NCBI RefSeq assembly: GCF_018917235.1
Contig: NZ_JAHLOF010000002.1
Coordinates: 248,001 to 312,000 of the forward strand
Direction: 5' to 3'
Source: Metaclostridioides mangenotii
Lineage (GTDB): Bacteria > Bacillota > Clostridia > Peptostreptococcales > Peptostreptococcaceae
DNA: 64,000 bases
Under the pieces are notes generated by a model that was not told the origin of the DNA, ran no database searches, and saw nothing but the letters and a program-made list of their open reading frames with translations. Made by a program: the position numbers and the translations under genes. Position 1 is the first letter of the stretch. Each line of letters starts with the position of its first letter. Of the stretch, positions 58,432 to 64,000 are shown piece by piece.

Positions 58432-59148
58432 ATGGTAAATTTAAATGACGCTTACGAAATAGCAAGGTACATCAAAGAAGTAGAGAAAAAGACGCCTGTT
58501 AAAATCTACGTTAATTCAACTTCAGTGGAAAAAGTAACAAGTAATGATTTCAAAGTATTTGGAAATGATGGTTCTTATGTATTTATCGGAGACTACGATA
58601 AAATAATGGGATTCTTAGACAAATACAAGATTTCAGAGCATGATATGCATATAGAATTTGACAGAAGAAACTCAGCAATACCACTTAAAAATACATTACA
58701 CGAACATGCAAGAATAGAGCCAGGGGCTATAATTAGAGACATGGTAACTATCGAAAAGAACGCTGTAGTAATGATGGGTGCTGTAATCAACATAGGGGCT
58801 GTGGTAGGAGAAGGTTCTATGGTAGATATGAATGCAGTAATCGGAGCAAGAGGAACACTAGGCAAAAATGTTCATCTTGGAGCAGGAGCTGTAGTAGCAG
58901 GAGTACTTGAGCCACCTTCAGCAACTCCAGTTATCGTAGAAGATGAAGTATTAATTGGAGCTAACGCAGTAGTTCTTGAGGGTGTAAGAATAGGAAAAGG
59001 CGCTGTAGTAGCGGCTGGATCAATAGTAACTACTGATGTAGAGGCTGGTACCGTAGTAGCTGGTTCACCTGCAAAAGTAATAAAAATGAAGGACGAAAAA
59101 ACACAAGATAAAACTAAACTTATGGAAGACTTAAGAAACTTAGATTAA
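58432..59148 (+). CDS. dapD: tetrahydrodipicolinate N-acetyltransferase
   Basis: 238 residues. An N-terminal helical domain (about 1-85) is followed by left-handed beta-helix hexapeptide repeats (such as [20 protein letters not shown] and [19 protein letters not shown]). This is the DapH/YkuQ acetyl-CoA type, not the succinyl type. It implies the acetylated branch to diaminopimelate. The later deacetylase is not in this operon; the M20 gene at 52.3 kb is a candidate. A terminator follows. Confidence 0.92.
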   Translation: MVNLNDAYEIARYIKEVEKKTPVKIYVNSTSVEKVTSNDFKVFGNDGSYVFIGDYDKIMGFLDKYKISEHDMHIEFDRRNSAIPLKNTLHEHARIEPGAIIRDMVTIEKNAVVMMGAVINIGAVVGEGSMVDMNAVIGARGTLGKNVHLGAGAVVAGVLEPPSATPVIVEDEVLIGANAVVLEGVRIGKGAVVAAGSIVTTDVEAGTVVAGSPAKVIKMKDEKTQDKTKLMEDLRNLD

Positions 59149-59182
59149 TTCGTTTAGTCTTAATATTAGTTAAAACAAATTG

Positions 59183-59225
59183 CAAGATCTGAAATTTGAT
59201 AATATCGAATTTCAGATCTTTTTTA
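59183..59225 (+). terminator. terminator of the lysine operon
   Basis: AAGATCTGAAATT pairs with AATTTCAGATCTT, followed by TTTTAT. Confidence 0.9.
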
Positions 59226-59392
59226 TGCAGAGATATTTTATCATGTATAATTTTATACAATTATTTAATTAATAATCACTCTTTATCTAATTACGATTAC
59301 TATTTTCTTTATACCTACCAAAAACTATGCTACACTTAAGTTAGTTCAACATTTATAAGCAATATGATAAATTAATTTAGTAGGAGGATAAC

Positions 59393-60154
59393 ATGTTAAA
59401 GATTATAGTAAGTGGATATAACGGCACAAATGGAACTATACTGACAAAATGTATAGATGAAAACGAGAACTTAGAGCTAGTTTGTGGAGTATCAAGATCA
59501 TTAAATAACGGATCATATGACGGAAAAAACAAACTGTATAAACGTATGGACTACGTTGAAGAAAAATGTGACGTGATCATAGACTTCTCACATCCTTCAA
59601 ACCTAGATTCTATTCTCAAATATGCGCTAGCAAATAAGACGCCAATAGTACTAGCTACTACCGGATATTCTCAAGAAGACTTAGATCAAATAGACATCGC
59701 ATCAAAGCAGATACCAATACTCCTATCTTCAAATACATCACTAGGAGTTAACATATTTATAGAACTAGTAAAAAATGCAGCAACACTATTAAAAAACTTT
59801 GATATTGAAATAATAGACAAGCATCACAATAGGAAAGAAGATGCTCCAAGTGGTACTGCATCAATGCTAGCAAATGCTATAAAAGAAGTACATCCCGAAA
59901 AATACAATACATATGGAAGACACGGGCGAGATGCTAAAAGAAATAATCACGAAATAGGAATACATGCAATAAGAGGTGGAACAATTGTAAGCGATCATGA
60001 TGTAATCTTTGCAGGCGACAGTGAAGTTATGACTCTAACACATGAAGCCCAATCCGATGTGATTTTTGCTAAGGGGTCACTAGCTGCAGCGGAATATTTA
60101 CAAAATAAAACCGATGGACTTTACGAAATGAAAGATGTTTTAAATATAAACTAA
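59393..60154 (+). CDS. second dapB homologue (dihydrodipicolinate reductase-like)
   Basis: 253 residues, clearly homologous to the operon dapB along its length (DKHHNRKEDAPSGTASMLA, FAGDSEVMTLTHE). In the nucleotide loop the GYDGKMG of dapB is GYNGTNG, so cofactor binding may differ. It has its own ribosome binding site (AGGAGGATAAC), its own promoter region and terminator, and no riboswitch. It may give lysine-insensitive flux to diaminopimelate and dipicolinate, for wall or spores, which is inference. Confidence 0.85.
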   Translation: MLKIIVSGYNGTNGTILTKCIDENENLELVCGVSRSLNNGSYDGKNKLYKRMDYVEEKCDVIIDFSHPSNLDSILKYALANKTPIVLATTGYSQEDLDQIDIASKQIPILLSSNTSLGVNIFIELVKNAATLLKNFDIEIIDKHHNRKEDAPSGTASMLANAIKEVHPEKYNTYGRHGRDAKRNNHEIGIHAIRGGTIVSDHDVIFAGDSEVMTLTHEAQSDVIFAKGSLAAAEYLQNKTDGLYEMKDVLNIN

Positions 60155-60191
60155 TTAAGAATGTTATAAAGTGTAATTAAATATTTTATAA

Positions 60192-60254
60192 AAAAGAACC
60201 CGTATATCGCAACTTAGTTGATTTTTCTAATATGCATTACATGGGTTCTTTAAA
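60192..60254. terminator. terminator between dapB2 and the OCD pseudogene
   Basis: AAAAAGAACCC pairs with GGGTTCTTTAA around about 40 bases, between convergent units. Confidence 0.7.
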
Positions 60255-60293
60255 ATTCAATTTATTCATTACTTTTTTTAAACCATTACCTTT

Positions 60294-60531
60294 TTAAAAC
60301 CATTTTACTCCTATTTCTTTTTCAACTGCTTTGTCATAAATTTTCTTTGCTGTTACAACATCTTGTACTGATATTCCAACGGATTTAAAAAATATTTAGG
60401 CGCATGAATATTTGTTCTCAAAGGAACTACGCTTTTTTTTCAGTAAATATTCTAAAAGCTTCTTTATCAGCTTCAATAGTATCTTGCATAGTAAATACTT
60501 TTTTAATATCATCCTCGTTTAGCGATAACAT
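60294..60531 (-). pseudogene. ornithine cyclodeaminase family pseudogene
   Basis: From ATG 60531, after AGGAGGTATTTTAT, it reads MLSLNEDDIKKVFTMQDTIE and ADKEAFRIFTEKK. A lost base in an A-run (60433-60440) shifts the frame before SVVPLRTNIHAPKY. It then jumps to the C-terminal FKSVGISVQDVVTAKKIYDK and ends VKWF. About 240 central residues of a normal 320-residue protein are missing, and the joined frame is shifted again. The strong start site shows recent decay. It lies downstream of the cysteine desulfidase on the same strand. Confidence 0.8.
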
Positions 60532-60704
60532 ATAAAATACCTCCTAATTGTTTCGTAACACATGAAACATTATAATATGTAATAAAAATAAAACATACAA
60601 CTATTATATGCCCTTAACTAAACTTTGCATACATTTAAACTATTGAGATTTAATCTTTCTTATTTTCTTCTAAGTAAGTTAAAATAGTAGTATATCTTGA
60701 ATAT

Positions 60705-60766
60705 AAAAATCCTGCGTATTGCATTCTTAGACGCTCTTTGTCTAACATACACTACGCAGGTATTTA
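60705..60766 (-). terminator. terminator after the cysteine desulfidase
   Basis: On the minus strand CCTGCGTAGTGT pairs with CAATACGCAGG (with inner pairing TTAGAC/GTCTAA), then ATTTTTAT. Confidence 0.85.
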
Positions 60767-60802
60767 TACTAAAGATACATTTTAATATTTCTTAGAGCAT
60801 TA

Positions 60803-62113
60803 TTACTTCACTTTATTCATATCATCCATTACATTTAGTATCACTTCATCTGTAACAGACATTCCTTTATCGCTAACTCTACCCAAGTTTTTTATGCTCT
60901 CTTCTACAGTACTACCTACTATACCATTTTGAGAAGGAACTAAACAATCCTGCTTAGCAATTATTGCATTTTGCATAGCTGCTGAAGCTGCAGATGATAA
61001 TTTAAGAGCGCAACCTGGTTTTGCACCGTCACATATCATTCCACTTAAGTCAGCTATCATATTTTCTATAGCCCCTTCAATTTGATCTTGGGTTGAATCC
61101 ATTAGCCAAGATAGACCTGCAGCTGCTCCAGTTGATGCTGCAACACCACATCCACATACTGCTGATAATCTTCCCGTAAAATTCTTAATGAATCCAGTAA
61201 CTAAATGAGATATAGCTAAAGCTCTTGCTAATTTCTCATCTGTTTGTGGAAATTTATCATTATAAGCTACTATTGGAAGTATCGCAGTAAGACCGTGGTT
61301 TCCACTCCCATTAGAACTCATAACAGGCATTTTTATACCTGCCATTCTAGCATCAGATGCTCCTGCTGTAAGCATCATTGCATGGTTGATTAAATCATCA
61401 TTTAGCAATCCTTCTTCTATTGATTTTTTAATTCCATATCCAACACCTATACCAACCTTTTGATCTAACCCAATACTTGCCATTTCTTCATTCATTTTCA
61501 CACCATCAAGCAAAAACTCTATATCTTTAAAATCTATTTTTTCTACATTTTCAATAAGTTCTTTTATTGTTACGGTATCCATAAGTTTTACTTCTGTATC
61601 TGTTGAAGTTGCTTGTATTTTTCGATCTACTTCATTGTTTAATAAAACTTCTCCATCTCTCTCTAAGAATGTGAAGTTATCGTGTTTTGTTCTTATTTTT
61701 ACTTTAGCACTGTGTTCTTTTCCTTTAAGTATAACTTGTATAAATACTTTTTCTTTAGTAACTGCTGGTGATACTGAAATAGGATTGTTGTCCATATATG
61801 TTTCACTCTCTTCAACCTCCTCAGAAGTCAAAGTCTCAAGTACACTTAAACCATTTTCAGAATGTCCGCCGATTATTCCCATTGCTGCTGCTATTTTAAG
61901 ACCCGCTCTCTTAGATCCTGGTATTCCTACTCCCATACCATTTTTGTAGATATTAGGACTAACCAACATCTCATTTTCTAAAACTTCTTCTCCTAGTAAT
62001 TCTTTTGCTTTTGCACAAGCTAAAGCAAGTGCCACTGGCTCTGTACATCCAACTGCGGGCTTAACTTCTGCTTTCAACATATCTATTAATTCTGCTCTTA
62101 TATCTCTCATCAT
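60803..62113 (-). CDS. cyuA: L-cysteine desulfidase (CyuA/YhaM family)
   Basis: 436 residues. GCTEPVALALACAKA near residue 22 and C-terminal cysteines in CGCGVAAS and CDGAKPGCALKL are the Fe-S ligands of this UPF0597/serine-dehydratase-alpha-like family. It degrades cysteine to pyruvate, ammonia and sulfide via 2-aminoacrylate. Two ATGs overlap the start (62113 and 62110); the second is better spaced from GGAGGGG. A sigma-54 promoter lies 44 bases up and the activator gene follows upstream. It corresponds by context to CdsB of C. difficile. Confidence 0.85.
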   Translation of the reverse strand: MMRDIRAELIDMLKAEVKPAVGCTEPVALALACAKAKELLGEEVLENEMLVSPNIYKNGMGVGIPGSKRAGLKIAAAMGIIGGHSENGLSVLETLTSEEVEESETYMDNNPISVSPAVTKEKVFIQVILKGKEHSAKVKIRTKHDNFTFLERDGEVLLNNEVDRKIQATSTDTEVKLMDTVTIKELIENVEKIDFKDIEFLLDGVKMNEEMASIGLDQKVGIGVGYGIKKSIEEGLLNDDLINHAMMLTAGASDARMAGIKMPVMSSNGSGNHGLTAILPIVAYNDKFPQTDEKLARALAISHLVTGFIKNFTGRLSAVCGCGVAASTGAAAGLSWLMDSTQDQIEGAIENMIADLSGMICDGAKPGCALKLSSAASAAMQNAIIAKQDCLVPSQNGIVGSTVEESIKNLGRVSDKGMSVTDEVILNVMDDMNKVK

Positions 62114-62156
62114 TTCCCCTCCAAAATGTTAATTTTTTATTTATAATTTATATAAA

Positions 62157-62172
62157 AGCAAGTTCCATGCCA
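62157..62172 (-). promoter_or_regulatory. sigma-54 promoter of the cysteine desulfidase gene
   Basis: The minus strand reads TGGCATGGAACTTGCT: GG, ten bases, GC. Confidence 0.85.
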
Positions 62173-62283
62173 AGTTAAAACCGTTTTTATAATTCCTATA
62201 AACCAGTAATTACAATGCTTTCAAAGATTTTCGTTTCATGTTTTGATATAAGGTGAATTAAATGTATTCAAAAAGAAACAAAA

Positions 62284-62319
62284 TAATCCCAGAATGGGAT
62301 TTAGTCTCAATTTGGGATT
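62284..62319 (-). promoter_or_regulatory. ATCCCA/TGGGAT palindromes: terminator and possible activator site
   Basis: ATCCCAGAATGGGAT (62287-62301) is a perfect palindrome with a 3-base loop followed on the minus strand by ATTTTGT. A further half-site TTGGGATTAT overlaps the activator's last codons. It lies 115-160 bases above the sigma-54 promoter. Confidence 0.5.
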
Positions 62320-64000
62320 ATTTCATACTTTTCAAGTTTTCTATAAAGTGTTGATCTAGATATACCTAAAGATTTAGCAGCTAAATCTTTGTCTTTTTTA
62401 TACTTTTTATATTTATTTAAAGCTTTTATTATCTCTCTTCTCTCTAATTCGTCCAACTTAATAATACTTTCATCTTTTTCATCTGGAATAAAATCCATAT
62501 TTTTTATTTTTTTAGGAATTACATCTGTAGTTATTATTGTTGATGAAGACATATTTACACTGTACTCTATAATATTCTGAAGCTCTCTAATATTACCTGG
62601 CCATCTGTAATTGATCATAGTATTAACAACACTTTCTTCAATGCCTTCAACGTCTTTATCAAGTTTTTTAGAGTATTCTTTTATCATATAATCAATTATC
62701 TGCGGAATGTCTTCTTTACGTTCTCTTAGACTAGGAAGTTTTATAGGTATTACATTTAATCTATAGTAAAGATCCTCTCTAAATGTTCCTTCTTCCACCA
62801 TTTTTTCTAGATCTTTATTTGTCGCAGCAATTATCCTTACATCCACATATATATTAGATTTGCCTCCAAGCTTATTTAGCTCCTTCTCCTGCAGTACTCT
62901 AAGTAACTTTGCCTGTAGATGAAGGCTCATATCTCCTATCTCATCTAAAAATATACTTCCTTTGTGAGCAAGTTCAAAGGTTCCTATCTTTCCACCTTTC
63001 TTAGCCCCTGTAAAAGCTCCCTCTTCATAACCAAATAACTCACTCTCAAGAAGATTATCTGGAATTGCTGCACAGTTTATAGTGATAAATGGATTGTCTA
63101 CTCTGTCACTATGGTTATGAATAGCCCTGGCAAATAATTCTTTACCTGTGCCACTTTCTCCTGTAATTAGAACTGTAGATGTAGATTTAGATGCCATTGA
63201 AGCCTCTTTCTTAGATTTCATAATAGCACTACTACTTCCAATAATATTATCTAATTTTATCCTGTAATCCTTGTTCATCTTATTGTAATTTTTAATTGCA
63301 TCTTTTTTATCAATAAAGTCTATGACATAACCTTTTAATGCTCCTTGTAACTCTATCTTATTCATATTATAAATACCTTTTGAGTCATGTCCATTTCTTC
63401 TGTAAAAAAAGCCACAAGATTTATTCTTTTTGAAATTATCAATAGAAGGTTTATTTATAAATTCCAACTCTCTAAAAATATTTTTTCCAGTCATCTCATT
63501 CTTTAAATTAAATATCTGTATGAATTTAGAATTGTACTTATCTATTTTTCCATTTACATCAATTGATACTACTGCTTTATCCATATTATCAAACAAAGTT
63601 TCTAATTTCTTTTTCTCTAAATCCAACTCGTAAGTCTTAATATGCGCCTTTAGTTTACTCGATATAAGATCTGCCATCTTACCCAGAAAATTTATAAGAT
63701 CATTTTCTTTTCCTTTAATTATCTGCGCTTGTTCTTCGGTAAATGCTATAAGCCCTATAACACCGTAAGATTTATCTTCATATACAATTGGGCAGCATAC
63801 CTCTGCAAACTCCATACAGTTTTTGTTACCATAACACTCTTTACAAATTTCACTACTCTGAGGATCATCTATAAAAATAATGGATTGCTCTTTATATGAT
63901 TTTTTGAATGCAGAGTACTCGTTTACTCTTTCGCCTATTTTATCTAGATATATACCTGTCCCCGCGATTCTCACTAAATTACTGTTAACTATAGTTACAT
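62307..64000 (-). CDS. sigma-54-dependent activator next to the cysteine desulfidase, 5' end outside window
   Basis: About 564 codons are visible. The frame stays open to the right edge; VRIAGTGIY aligns with LMRISGSGIY near residue 45 of the activator at 47.4 kb, so roughly 40 residues are missing. The sensor contains [19 protein letters not shown], a cysteine group. A PAS-like region follows. The AAA+ domain has GESGTGKE, intact [14 protein letters not shown] and [10 protein letters not shown]. The C-terminus is a Fis HTH ([15 protein letters not shown]). Position and promoter imply it activates the desulfidase in response to cysteine, like CdsR. Confidence 0.88.
   Translation of the reverse strand, partial: VTIVNSNLVRIAGTGIYLDKIGERVNEYSAFKKSYKEQSIIFIDDPQSSEICKECYGNKNCMEFAEVCCPIVYEDKSYGVIGLIAFTEEQAQIIKGKENDLINFLGKMADLISSKLKAHIKTYELDLEKKKLETLFDNMDKAVVSIDVNGKIDKYNSKFIQIFNLKNEMTGKNIFRELEFINKPSIDNFKKNKSCGFFYRRNGHDSKGIYNMNKIELQGALKGYVIDFIDKKDAIKNYNKMNKDYRIKLDNIIGSSSAIMKSKKEASMASKSTSTVLITGESGTGKELFARAIHNHSDRVDNPFITINCAAIPDNLLESELFGYEEGAFTGAKKGGKIGTFELAHKGSIFLDEIGDMSLHLQAKLLRVLQEKELNKLGGKSNIYVDVRIIAATNKDLEKMVEEGTFREDLYYRLNVIPIKLPSLRERKEDIPQIIDYMIKEYSKKLDKDVEGIEESVVNTMINYRWPGNIRELQNIIEYSVNMSSSTIITTDVIPKKIKNMDFIPDEKDESIIKLDELERREIIKALNKYKKYKKDKDLAAKSLGISRSTLYRKLEKYEIIPN

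Overview
The window is AT-rich chromosomal DNA of an anaerobic, spore-forming Firmicute. Gene content points to the Peptostreptococcaceae (Clostridioides, Paraclostridium and Paeniclostridium relatives). Clues are a CWB2-type surface protein, a selenium-dependent xanthine dehydrogenase cluster, an alpha/beta-type spore protein, a lysine riboswitch, sigma-54 with two enhancer-binding activators, and a tmRNA whose tag reads ADDNYALAA. The genus is inferred from gene content, not from a database match.

Layout. 1-4.25 kb: an ABC permease running off the left edge, a lipoprotein and an Agr/Vir-like two-component system. 4.4-13 kb: a sparse accessory stretch with a large CWB2 protein, a LysR regulator divergent from an F420-ligase-like enzyme, a DbpA-type helicase, and five or six copies of an unfamiliar repeat that sits just before terminator hairpins on the minus strand. 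13-18 kb: mobile-element debris. This comprises a GC-richer, C-terminally broken serine recombinase, two small membrane or secreted proteins, a decayed phage tail gene, a tail-gene fragment and the last part of a tyrosine integrase lying against the tmRNA 3' end. 18-31.9 kb: core genes ssrA, smpB, an AIM24 protein, rnr, a PadR/DUF1700/DUF4097 operon, secG, eno, gpmI, tpiA, pgk and gapA. 32.4-49.2 kb: rpoN, then a purine/hydantoin catabolic cluster (xdh, hydA, NCS2 permease, a short ygfK, ssnA, a D-aminoacylase homologue, ygeY, ygeX) with its sigma-54 activator. 49.5-55 kb: ridA, hslO, a methyltransferase, a spore protein, an M20 hydrolase and L-serine dehydratase. 55.2-60.2 kb: a lysine riboswitch, asd-dapA-dapB-dapD and a detached second dapB. 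60.2-64 kb: an ornithine cyclodeaminase pseudogene, a cysteine desulfidase and its sigma-54 activator, which runs off the right edge.

How the parts fit. Three good sigma-54 promoters (GG-N10-GC) precede ygeX, ridA and the cysteine desulfidase. A shared motif, TCATAACGAGAAT, lies about 105-170 bp upstream of both the ygeX and ridA promoters. The likely reading is that one activator drives purine/2,3-diaminopropionate breakdown together with RidA, which removes the 2-aminoacrylate made by the ammonia-lyase. The cysteine desulfidase has its own adjacent activator and a different palindrome. The cluster resembles the yge/ygf-type cluster linked to anaerobic urate breakdown in gut bacteria. It lacks an obvious ygeW here, has a D-aminoacylase homologue instead, and its YgfK lacks the central pyridine-nucleotide/FAD domain.
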